This document shows, piece after piece, positions 14,627-24,520 of a stretch of 64,000 bases of DNA (positions within the stretch are counted from its first letter, which is position 1; each line of letters starts with the position of its first letter). Below the pieces are notes generated by a model. That model worked only from the letters and a program-made list of their open reading frames with translations, was not told the origin of the DNA and ran no database searches. This stretch comes from Glandiceps talaboti (lineage: Eukaryota > Hemichordata > Enteropneusta > Spengelidae): NCBI RefSeq assembly GCF_964340395.1, contig NC_135550.1, positions 11,818,408 through 11,882,407 of the forward strand. The letters run 5' to 3'. A program made the translations under genes and the position numbers.

Positions 14627-14724
14627 GTAAAATTGGCTTTTTCACAAAGCGGGTATATTAACTGATGATGTTTATTCAGAATTCTAGAAATTAACAGCAA
14701 TATACTGCACTGTAAAGGTGGAAA

Positions 14725-14935
14725 TTTTGCAAAAACTTAAAAGAGTTATTTTCGTTTGTTTCGTTGGAAAATAAAAACGCAGAAATAAGTATGTGTAAAA
14801 TGCCTTCTTGTACATGAACACAATGTACCAGTTTGGTGATTAATACTAAAAATTAGTCTTTGAGAACTAGCTGAAGACTGTAAAATCGCAAAATTTTCCA
14901 GTTGCTAAAATATATAGGTTTACAATATACAGTAA
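14725..14935. repeat. Dispersed repeat copy, partner at 40690-40900
   Basis: Shares in order AAATGCCTTCTTGTACA, TAGTCT or TAGTTG, AACTAGCTGAAGACT, TAAAATC, AAATTTTC and AGGTTTACA with the copy in a TANGO1 intron. Confidence 0.75.
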
Positions 14936-15026
14936 ATAAATAATCAAAGAAGGACACATTGACTACATGTATCCGTATGTTTGTCACAGCGTGGGATTGA
15001 TAACATTATCAGAAATGAATTTGATG

Positions 15027-15039
15027 GTTACCTTGGTAA
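15027..15039. promoter_or_regulatory. X-box-like site, one half degenerate
   Basis: GTTACCTTGGTAA lacks only the final C of a full X-box. It lies 0.8 kb before the nuclear receptor start codon. Confidence 0.3.
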
Positions 15040-15839
15040 AAAAACAAAAAAGTATTCTCACAATCCAGAGACTGTTTTTTCTGCTGATTCATCAAAAAAG
15101 GACAATATTCAGGGCAGGCAGTGTTGTCTTTGAGGTAACATTGTTGTAAGAGGACGGGTTTCAGCAATGAAAATGGGTAAAAATAGGGAATTAAGCTGAT
15201 TTGCCAAAATTTATCGTATTTACAGCACTGCACCCAAATATGTGTTTTACCAAATGGCTGATCCGATGACATCAAGTGTAGATTTATTGGTTAATCTTTT
15301 ACAATCGAAATCCATTGGCACCATCTCAAATCCTTCGTTGACATAGTAACTGAAATTATGTCTACAAGATAAACGTACACGTGTAATTGCTAATATGTTG
15401 TTGGTCATGTGATAATTTTGCGTTAGCTGATAAAGTCATTTTGTGTGGTGACATTATCAAAGTTGGTTGAATGGTACATAAAAACATAAATATTCATGAC
15501 TCCTAAGTGTTGAGTACTTTCAAATAACCAGTTATGAATACCTATGTTCTGCTATTACATTATGCATAGCTACTGACTCCCATGAGGCATTTCGTGTCTG
15601 TGATAGGGGCTTACAGCTACACTAAACAATGAATTAGGAACAAGTTTCAACGTGATGTTTTCTCAGCAATTGCATGTAATGGAAGTGTGAGGTCTAAAAT
15701 CATGAAATGAATCATATCTCTTCCAAACTCCAAGTCTACGAAAATGTCTTTATCTAGTGCAATGACATACAAATGTGCCCCTTTAATAATTTCATCAGTG
15801 GTCAATACTAATTTTTTTTTATCAATCTGTAGGAAAACC

Positions 15840-16074
15840 ATGTCATCACCCAGTGAGAAAGGCTTATGTCTAATCTGTGGAGACAATGCCAATGGAGTGC
15901 ATTACAACGTGTTATCTTGTGAAGGCTGCAAGTCCTTCTTCTTGAGAAGTGTCAAAAGTAAAGCATCGTTTACCTGTGTGGAAAATGGCAACTGTGAGAT
16001 GGACTTGTACACACGACGCCACTGTCCGGCATGTCGAATGAAGAAATGTATTTATTTAGGAATGAGTGTGGAAA
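15840..16074 (+). CDS. Nuclear receptor exon 1: zinc-finger DNA-binding domain
   Basis: The acceptor is the T-run followed by ATCTGTAG ending at 15832; the donor GTAAGT starts at 16075. Both zinc fingers are encoded here. The exon ends in phase 1 and joins 17000 to give GMSVEKVWDDM, the usual start of the C-terminal extension in this family. Reading on past the donor gives an unrelated tail that stops at 16130. Confidence 0.92.
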
Positions 16075-19000
16075 GTAAGTCTCAGTATATACATATTGTA
16101 AAATTATATACGTTTTACAGTAAATGTTAGTTATCGTACGTTGTACATGCAGAATGAAGAAAGGTGTTGATTTTATAGAACAGTAAGTGTTGAATACCAA
16201 TGGAGTACACACATCATCAGTCAGGGCTCAAAATTACAACTTTTGGAACTTTTATTCTAATTGTAACTTTTTTTCGTAATTGTAACTTTTTTCTTCGGCA
16301 GTCCTAGTGGGCTACCAGTTTCAGAAATTGGTAGCCCAAAGATTGTGACCTGTAGTCCCATATTCCTGAAATGAAAACAGATTTCCTCTATTGGAAATAT
16401 GTGTATTATAACCTACAAAATGTACTTTCATGTCCGTAAATTTTCCATCCTCATCACATAATCAGTGGTAGCCTGAGTTGGGCTACCATCTGCAAACTAT
16501 GGTAGCCCTATTACCAGAATTGGTAGTCTGTGGGCATGGAGTACTGTTAATTTTCGAGCCCTGTCATTCTCCATGAGGATTGAGAGTTGCATCCGCTACT
16601 AGTACATCTTACATATCTTACATCATGTATATCTTACAAATGGCTACTCTCAAATTATATACTCTTATTTTTTTTATGTCGGTAGATGGTTAAGTTTTAT
16701 CTTGTAGTAACAGCTCCACTTAAAGAATGCAGCCTCACGGTCAAACATTATCAATCATTAAAGCAAGCAACACCTAATTACCAAGAGTGCCATCCCATAC
16801 CAAAGCATCACCTTTGCCTTGGCACACACAAATTTAAAACATGAATAATGGCTGTGTGTTCACTTCCTTCAAAATATTTAAATATACATGAACTTGTATG
16901 ATGAGCACTAAATATTACTATCGTCACCATACAACCATCCCTGGGTAACGTTACTCTCAATCAATTACAATATGCTTTTTGTGCTCTTCCACCAAACAGA
17001 GGTTTGGGATGATATGCGTTTGAGGAAAAGAAAACCACTGGTTAGAAGAAAAAAGAAGAAGATGTCTCACGTTATTGAGCCACCAACACCTGGACCTGTA
17101 TCTGAGGAGTCATCACCACCAGAACCACCACCAATGATTACTACAATTGCTACGTCAGATACAAAGGTTAATACTGACCAAGTACAACTTATACGCTTAT
17201 TGGAAAAGAGCTTTGTACAGTCCAAACAAGTTTACAAAGAACTAGCCGTAAGTAGCATTTTGTACGGTCCAAACAAGTTTACAAAGAACTAGCCGTAAGT
17301 AGCGTTTTGTACGGTCCAAACAAGTTTACAAAGAACTAGCCGTAAGTAGAGTTTTGTACGGTCCAAACAAGTTTACAAAGAACTAGCCTTAAGTAGCGTT
17401 TTGTATGGTCCAAACAAGTTTACAAAGAACTAGCCGTAAGTAGCGTTTTGTACGGTCCAAACAAGTTTACAAAGAACTAGCCATAAGTAGAGTTTTCTAC
17501 AGTCCAAGGAAGTTTTATTGGACCGCCATAGTCTGTTGATTGTTCTATGATTACTTGTTGTAACTTTAGAATTTACTTGTGACACTGATTCCCCTTTGGC
17601 ATAATTTAAAAATATTTTGGTTATTAACCAAGGTTAAATAACATGAGAGACAAGAGGCCTAATAAAAAAAACTGTGTGGTTCCAGTTACCCGACCCTACC
17701 TTCTTTTTCACTGCTGATCCTAAACTTTTTTTTGACAAGAAAAAAATAATAAAATTGTGAAAAATTGTCAAGCCTCGCCAGAAATAGACTATAGTGGATG
17801 CAGAAAGTGACAGCAACTTAAGAAGACAATATAACACAGTGACTGTTCTTCCAATCTGTAATGGCTGTACATCTGATGGGAAGAAACCAATAACACAGAG
17901 ACCATATGGAAAACAACAGAAAACATAACTACCTGAACTACATGTAGACACTCGCATATGAAAAAAAATATAATAAAATTAAATAAAAAATCTACCAACC
18001 CCACCTATTCTAAAAGTGAGCATAATCCATACAGTATATTTTTTTTTTGTAAATATTTTGCAACCTATTTTAAAGTACATGTATTACTATACAATTTGTT
18101 GGAATAGGGTTACTAGGGGTATATATATTTGTACTAGAAAGCACAAGAAGCTGTATAGATGTCACTGTGACATCATGTGAACAGTAATTAATATGTAGAT
18201 TTGTACTGTCTAAAAGATATTACTAAATGTACTACTAGTCTTAAGTCTTGTTTTATTCTATGCCAGTTTCAAATGAAAGTGAAACTACATGTAGTTTATT
18301 GTTTGTAACCGCTGTTAACATGGATATATACCAAAACCACTCATGAAAATGCAATGATTTGAAAATACCGCCGAAAGCGGATCATTTTCAAAATGATCCA
18401 TTTTCATTTGAAAATATGACTTGATGTAAACATGAAAAAAAAACACCAAAGAGATTTGAAAACAGAGTTGTGTGACAGCTGAAAACAGAACAATTTGGAA
18501 ATGCACATGTGTGACCTCAGGAATGACCCCATTAATGACCTGCGCTTAACTGTTTTCTTATGTTTGCGAATTTTCAATTTGTTAGGTCTTTGGTGTTTCC
18601 ATGTAAATTGGTCAAAAAGGTTTGTCTACCTATTGTGTAAACACATGGAAACACAACAAGATTATTGATTTTTATTCTGTGTTTCTTTGAAAAACATTGT
18701 TGTTTAAAATGCATCCGCAGTACTTCCATTCATAAAATGCTGCAGCCTCTTAAACTTTGTATATTTCACCCGTTCCTTTCTCTTCTCCAGCCTCAATTGA
18801 GTCCTCCTTTACAACAAACCATGGAAAAGTTTACAGTCGGCAAGCTGTCTAGGAACAAAGGAGACAGCAAGAGATCAAATAAGAGAAATGGGAAAGAAAT
18901 TGAAACCAAGACCGAAGTGACAACAAAACGACCAGCTACAGTTACTAAACAGGGAAGGCCGAAAAAATGCAAACACGAGGAAGAGCCTGAAACCCGGATA

Positions 19001-19510
19001 GAAGCTGAGCTCAAAGAGAAAGAGACATGTAAGAAAAGTGACTCAGATGAAGAAGAAGGGATTGGAGAAATCCCAACTACCCTGGTGTATGATTCAAACA
19101 GGGAAGTGCTTTTTGCACACACTGGTACTTCCCAGCCAAAGCTTGAGATCTGCAAGGACTTGGTGACACATGCCATGGACCTGTTTGCTGTGACTGTAAA
19201 ACAAATTATTTTCTTTGCTAAGAGTATCCCAGGATTCTCACAGCTGACGTGTGATGACCAAGCTGCACTGATCAGAGCAGCTATTATGGAGACAATTATC
19301 ATACGTTGCACTGAACGGTTTGATCCGGAGAAGAATCTCTTGGTCAGTGACATCAATGAAGGAGAATATGGGTTGAACTTGATATTTCAACTTGGTTACA
19401 AGACATTCACTGAACCCTTCTTCAAGTTCATGCGAGAAATGAAATACTTGAATCTTGAAATGGAGGAGTACGCCCTACTTCAAGCAGCAATTATTCTACA
19501 ATCAGGTTAG

Positions 19511-19543
<33 letters not shown>

Positions 19544-22009
19544 TATGACCATGTCCTATGTGGGCTTTTCAACAAGTACAAGGCATAATACAGTGCAAAG
19601 AAAAAGCCACATCCACTTATAAGACATCAAATATACAAAATGACATAAATGGCTCATTTGTACATACAAAGTGATTTTGCAAAGCTTAAATGCCTCTTGA
19701 ATAAAGTTAGTCTAGCCAGTGTTCCAATAAACATTGGAAATGATCGCCAGATTTAAAAGCCAATGACCAGTCTCTAGGCTATCACCTCGTAGTTGTTTTC
19801 AAAAAGTAAAAGTAATACCAGGAGTGACCATATATTGTAGACTAAACGTGCCATATTCTGGTTTGCCACGGTCCACCTTGTTAGCCTAGAGGCTAGTTGT
19901 TGGCTTTCAAATCTGGCGATCATTTCCAACATCTAGTGGAATGCCATATTGTAACACAAATCTAGCTGGACATCATGCTGATAAAGTTAACATCAGTACC
20001 TGTCAGTAGTATTAATCCATCACACATTGACAGACCTTTGTAATTGGCTATTTCGTTTTCACGGTTGCTCTCGAAACACGCTCCTGATATGCAAATAAAG
20101 TCTATGGGTGACCAAAGCCCCACCTTTTCGTGTGAATGCCGCCAGTCTCATGTGGACGTGGTGTAATGTCTTCGGTTTATGTTAATGCACCAATTTATGC
20201 AGCTCTTGGTGGTAATTTGAATTAAGCGCAGCAAGTTGTGGTACAATAAGGTGTTCTAATAGACATTGGAAATGATCACAAGATTTGAAAGCCAATGATT
20301 AGTCTCTAGGCTATGACCTCGTAGTCATTTTCAAAAGAAAAGTCAGAGGAGAGTGTCCTAGATGAGGAAAAATGAGGACTTAAAAACCACAATGACAATT
20401 GAAGGCAAAAAATCACTTGGCAGTACAGCAGTCAACATAATATCACTGAAATGATTCATGTCTTGAAAATGATTTGATATGAAACAAGGTTTAACAGAAG
20501 TTTTTTTTTGACTTGTTGAGAATGCCAACAACTTTTTGCTGTGAAACACTGAGAAATTGTGATTTTCAAAGGGCTTCTCAAAAATATCATGGCCCTCAGT
20601 TCTGGTCCAAAAACTGCTCCCAAAGAGCACTCCAAGTGGCCAAACTATAAAATGTTTTGTCTTTCTGATATTAGCATTGTAATAGTTTGTTCATAGACCC
20701 TCCACCCACTGGTTTGTTATATAAAAAGTGCATACATGTAGCAGCAGTTTGGCAAATTTCTTTCAAAACTTGTAAAACACTATTTAGTGACCAGTCAGTT
20801 TCTTTTACTAGGGGGAAATGAAATTGGAAGGGGGGGTGGGGGGGAGGGTGTCATTCTGTGTTTAAAGTGTTTAGTGGAGGGGGTGTCATTGTGCTTTTGA
20901 TTGTGGTGGAAGAACGATTTATTTCTAGAATGACATGACTTTGAACCGTTGTGTTTTTTGCCTGGTTCCATTTCATATCACATTCATTCTTATTACATTA
21001 CTTCTAAAGAGTGATGTCAAGACATTTTTTAAGTCTGGAAATATACACCGTGGGGACGCCGACATATCTTCATCAGATGTATTAGTGTCCCCTTACATGT
21101 AGCTTAGATTTCCAAACCTAAACAATTTACATACCTATTGCTTGTACATGTAATTATGTTGTTGGACTGACAAGTCCCATAGTGTGTTTGACCTTGACCT
21201 TGACCTTGGTGATCAACATTTGAAAAAATCTCATTTCATCCATTAGTTGCTTAAGGGGGAGGGGATGCAAGTTTCATAAAGACTTGTAAATATATCACCA
21301 GAGCAGCAAATTAATGTACAACCCTTGGCTTAATCTTAAATTTCCCAAATGGATGAGAATTAGGTATTTATTTGGATTTTTAATTGACTTTACTTTTTAT
21401 ACTAAGTTTTTCTACATGAGCAAATAATGTGAAACAACATATTCCAATTATGTGTTCATAACTCAATAAATTACAAAAAGCTGCAAAAAACTGTAAAAGT
21501 TTTTTATTGTACATACAAGAACAAACATTTCACACATTTTTTTAATGTTTTTGCAATTTATTGAGCTACAAACAAGGACTTGGTATATGTTATTTCACAA
21601 TATTTTTTTCAAATAGAAAGCATAGTAAAGGTGTTTTATGAATTAAAAATCCTAAGTATATACCTCATTCTCAATCCATTTGACAACTTTAAAATGCCCT
21701 TGTCTTTTCTTTTAAAAAAAAAAAGAAACCATTGAAACATGTTTCAACGTCTTTTAAATCTTCTTGCTTTCAGATCGCCCAGATCTAAAGAATGCCGAAC
21801 TAGTGGAACAGCTCCAGTTTCCCCTCATACTAACATTGCAGGCATGTACAAAGAAAAATCATCCAGAGGACCCAGTCATTTTTGCCAAGCTGATGTTGAA
21901 AATGGTTACGTTACGTGACATAGACGCCGTGCATTCAAAGGATCTTATGGACATGAAACTTCAAGAGCAAGAATTCACGCCATTAGTACAAGAGTTATTT
22001 GGACTCTGA
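15840..22009 (+). CDS. NR1H-like nuclear receptor (LXR/FXR/EcR-related), 4 coding exons, 477 aa
   Basis: Exons: 15840-16074, 17000-17247, 18791-19505, 21774-22009. All junctions are GT-AG and in phase. The product is a DNA-binding transcription factor of the nucleus. Residues 10-75 form a two-zinc-finger domain with ligands C10, C13, C27, C30 and C46, C52, C62, C65. The stretch HYNVLSCEGCK is typical of LXR. A basic hinge (RKRKPLVRRKKKKM) follows, then a long Lys/Glu-rich linker, then a ligand-binding domain from about residue 240 with the family signature FAKSIPGF...DDQAALIRAA near 302-320. The protein ends right after helix 12 (PLVQELFGL), which keeps the Glu of the coactivator charge clamp. 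Start: the ATG lies 7 nt after an acceptor, leaving only nine residues before the first Cys, so the A/B domain is nearly absent unless an upstream coding exon exists. Oddities: P-box Gly replaced by Ser (CEGCKS) and FFRRS changed to FFLRS. Family assignment is firm; the exact subfamily is inferred from memory of LXR/FXR sequences. Confidence 0.9.
16245..16565. repeat. Dispersed element with GGGCTACCA hairpins, partner at 26005-26285
   Basis: Begins near CTTCGGCAGTCC and ends near TTTCGAGCCCTGT. It contains two short stem-loops built from GGGCTACCA and TGGTAGCCC (16309-16337 and about 16480-16508). It sits in the first coding intron of the nuclear receptor. Confidence 0.75.
17000..17247 (+). 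CDS. Nuclear receptor exon 2: basic hinge and proline-rich linker
   Basis: Acceptor CAAACAG ends at 16999 and the donor GTAAGT starts at 17248, phase 0. It encodes the Arg/Lys-rich C-terminal extension, a Ser/Pro/Glu linker and ends ...KQVYKELA. The last 35 bases of the exon and its donor are the first copy of a 47-bp tandem array that continues into the intron. Confidence 0.9.
17213..17510 (+). repeat. 47-bp minisatellite spanning a nuclear receptor splice donor
   Basis: Unit starts at 17213, 17260, 17307, 17354, 17401, 17448, and a partial copy at 17495. Each unit carries the last 35 exon bases, the donor and 12 intron bases. The donor is GTAAGT in copies 1, 2, 3 and 5, but TTAAGT in copy 4 and ATAAGT in copy 6. 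Copies are nearly identical apart from one to three bases. Confidence 0.95.
17640..18015 (+). repeat. Dispersed element, inverted partner at 49105-49480
   Basis: The reverse complement of this block matches 49105-49480 over most of its length: CACCTATTCTAAAA, CTACCTGAACTA, ACATAACTACC, CCATATGGAAAACAA, AGAAACCAATAACACAGAG and GACAATATAA. Confidence 0.85.
18791..19505 (+). CDS. Nuclear receptor exon 3: charged linker and first part of the ligand-binding domain
   Basis: Acceptor TTCTCCAG ends at 18790. The donor GTTAGT at 19506 leads straight into a (TTG)n microsatellite. The exon encodes a Lys/Glu-rich linker of about 100 residues and helices 1 to about 9 of the ligand-binding domain. Phase 1; it joins 21774 to give QSDRPDL, matching the S-S-D-R-P-G motif of NR1H receptors. 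Confidence 0.9.
19511..19541 (+). repeat. (TTG)n microsatellite at a splice donor
   Basis: About ten TTG triplets start five bases after the exon 3 donor of the nuclear receptor. Confidence 0.9.
19730..20335. repeat. Inverted-repeat (MITE-like) element plus a third arm copy
   Basis: An arm at about 19732-19790 (GGAAATGATCGCCAGATTT, AAGCCAATGACCAGTCTCT, AGGCTAT) recurs inverted at about 19880-19935, making a unit of about 200 bp with 55-bp ends. A third copy of the arm is at 20263-20330, in the direct orientation. Confidence 0.75.
20610..20670. repeat. Dispersed short repeat (copy 2 of 3)
   Basis: Shares GAGCACTCCAAGTGGCC and AAACTATAAAATGTTTTGT with the other two copies. Confidence 0.65.
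21774..22009 (+). CDS. Nuclear receptor last exon: helices 10-12 and stop
   Basis: Acceptor TTGCTTTCAG ends at 21773; the TGA stop is 22007-22009. It encodes the dimerisation helix region (LVEQLQFPLILTLQA) and the AF-2 helix. AATAAA signals follow at 22212-22217 and 22350-22355, so the transcript probably ends near 22.2-22.4 kb. Confidence 0.92.
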
Positions 22010-22206
22010 AATAGGAAAAAAAAAACATTGCCGCATATACATAAATTTGAAAATAGATAAAAAAGAAAAGAACTCGCAAAATTGCTAGATGTATCCTGCT
22101 TGATGTGTACAGTACTTGTTTTATTTTAGATATTATTGGCATCAGAATATGAATTAGTACTACCATTGCAGGATTATGGTCAACCACTTTTAACAAATTA
22201 TGCGCC

Positions 22207-22360
22207 TCAGAAATAAACTCTTTTATTACCTTTTCCTCTTTGTTCAAGAAAACTCTTATTTCCAGCGAAAATAAACAAAAAAAATCTGGGGTCACCATGC
22301 AAATTTATGCAATAGAGGTCAAAATGACAACATAGTATGTACTGCAGAAAATAAAGTCTT
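22207..22360 (+). terminator. Polyadenylation signals of the nuclear receptor
   Basis: AATAAA occurs at 22212-22217 and 22350-22355, 200-340 bases after the stop codon. Which one is used cannot be seen. Confidence 0.5.
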
Positions 22361-22700
22361 TAACCTTTCACCGTTAGTTTTTTTCAAGAACAGACAAGCA
22401 CATTTTCAGTTATAATCTTGGGTCACCATGTAAATTTTTTGAAAAAGGGGGGTCAACATGATATTCAAATTAAGCAAATTAGAATCCAAAATGGCTGCTA
22501 AAGACTATGTTAATTCCTGGAAAAATAAACTATTGAAGATTTCCTAGAAAACAAGATGGAGGACCCTTACATTTCTTGTATTATTTTAAAAGTGTCAGGA
22601 ACAAGCTCTTTCCTATGTCAAAGTTTTTAGGGGTTGGAATAACTTCAATTTTCAAGCAAATTGGCTCTCCAAATGCATTCATTCTACCTTCAAATAGTCA
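22265..22700. repeat. Dispersed repeat copy, partner at 58085-58390
   Basis: Shares GGGGTCACC, TAAATTTT, AGAGGTCA, AAATTAAG, TTAGAATCCAA and ATGGC with the Pellino-intron copy, followed by similar GGAACAA...TCC blocks. It overlaps the 3' end of the nuclear receptor transcript. Confidence 0.65.
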
Positions 22701-24005
22701 GTAATAATATACTGTACATATTTTCTGCTGTGGTTCTAATTTTTCAAAGTTAGAATTCCATAAACTTACACAATAAATGTATAGATGTAACGTCATAAAG
22801 AGGATACTGTATCTACTGAAATTGAATTTGTTTAGATGACATTTTTGAGGTTCATAGGATCAAATTGGTAAAATTCACCTACGATTTTTGCTTAAATTCT
22901 TTGTTGGCCACTACCTTCCAAACGTGTGCTCCAAAACAAAAGAATATTTCTAATAGTACAAGCTATGATATCTCCCATGACAAATTTTATCTTCAATTTC
23001 AAATTTGTTCCTTATGATTTTAGTCATTTTGTGACAATTTCAGCTGGAATTTATGTTTTATCTTAGACAGGTTATGTTTTTCTTTTTATAGAAATCGAAG
23101 ATCATGTCTTAATTTTTTTTACACAAATGTTACACATACATTGGATTTTATGTGGAGTACCAAAATGGTAGCCATTTTGTGTAGAAAAATGAATTTATTA
23201 CAGTTGCACTGTTCATGTCAAATGCTATTGGTGATATCCTTAAACTCGTTCTTCAGGTTGGTAAAACATAGTATTCAATAATACGTTCCTTTACCATGAC
23301 CAGGGGTTCTTATTACTTGTGAGTAATGTTTCACCTTTTCAGGTCAACAGGCTTTGCCAAACTGTCTGTTTGCTGGCTTTACCGCTGGGTGGCATAGTGG
23401 TGATGATGTGATTGTAAAGATGATTGTAGTTTATATGCCCCCTTGTCGTTGTTCATGGTGCTGCCCCCGCTTGTCTTCTGATGTGGAGAGATTCTCTGAT
23501 TTGTCAGGATAACCTGTTCCGTTCTCTTACGATGATATTTGCAGAGTTCCAATTGATGACGTGATTGTTTTGTGTGACATGGTCTGTGATGGCTGACCCA
23601 TTCAAGTAATAAAGAACCCTTGGTTGTGGTACAAGAATCAGCGTAATGAGATTGGAAAATACATGAATGTGCAAAATACTGATTATGAATCAGTAGTCTT
23701 CGAGTATTAAGTGTTATTACATTCAAAAAACAGTCAAATGGAATGGAGTGTGAACAAATGCTATTCACCTAGTGCAATTTATTTTAAGACTCCTACCACA
23801 GTGATGCTGAATTTATAGGTTTTTTTTTAATATGCAGCTGACTACATTTGTCTAAAGTAATGTAAATCAAGAGGCCATCCATATATACTAAAGTGTAATG
23901 CCGATGATATAACTTTACAACGTGTCTGCTCCAAATCACTCACACACTTATATATACAAGCATACATACATACATAGATGTAAACATATTCATACATGCT
24001 CTTAT

Positions 24006-24008
<3 letters not shown>

Positions 24009-24091
<83 letters not shown>
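24009..24091. repeat. (CA)n microsatellite
   Basis: Near-perfect CA run of about 80 bp, followed by CTAC repeats to 24130. Confidence 0.97.
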
Positions 24092-24094
<3 letters not shown>

Positions 24095-24133
24095 CATACA
24101 TACTAACCTACCTACCTACCTACCTACCCACAG

Positions 24134-24520
24134 GGAGCTCAGGCTCAGTGATTTTTTTTTTACATATACAAACAAACAAGTAAACAAACAAATGAATAAG
24201 CAAGTAAACAAAGAAACAAAAACATAAATAAACCCATAAATGAGTAGATACATGAATAAACAACAACAACATACAAACAAATACTACCCCCAAATACCGG
24301 TACTCACAATGGAGATACCCAAGGGGTATCTATGATGGTGACTATTTTATTGGGATGGGGGGGGGGGGGGGGGGTGTCAGTATTTGTTTTGCTTGTTTGT
24401 TTGTTTGTTTATTCATTTATCTACTCATTTATTTTTTTGTTTTTTTTTGTTTACTTGTTTTTTTGGTTTTTTTTTTTGTTTACTTGTTTGTATTTGTAAA
24501 CAAAACTGAGCCTGAGCTCC
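24134..24520. repeat. Long imperfect inverted repeat
   Basis: Left arm 24134-24265 and right arm about 24395-24520 are reverse complements with gaps. GGAGCTCAGGCTCAG pairs with CTGAGCCTGAGCTCC at the base, AACAAGTAAACAAA with TTTGTTTACTTGTT in the middle, and AAATGAGTAGATA with TATCTACTCATTT near the top. The loop of about 130 bp includes an 18-base poly-G run at 24357-24374. Confidence 0.8.

Larger units (their letters stand above)
9116..15830. other. Non-coding stretch upstream of the nuclear receptor (possible first intron)
   Basis: No open frame resembles a protein. It holds the hairpin at 9983-10075, a degenerate repeat at 11180-11520, a cluster of X-box motifs at 14.4-15.0 kb and a dispersed repeat at 14725-14935. 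AT-rich throughout. Confidence 0.55.

Noticed and set aside
18793-19356. 187-codon minus-strand frame
   Set aside because: Antisense of nuclear receptor exon 3.
23379-23768. 129-codon minus-strand frame in the intergenic region
   Set aside because: No domain, no family resemblance, low-complexity His run, and no splice or promoter signals beside it. It may still be chance-open DNA.
24357-24374. Poly-G tract as a G-quadruplex
   Set aside because: A single homopolymer run can stack but gives no specific evidence of function; it may also be an assembly or sequencing uncertainty.
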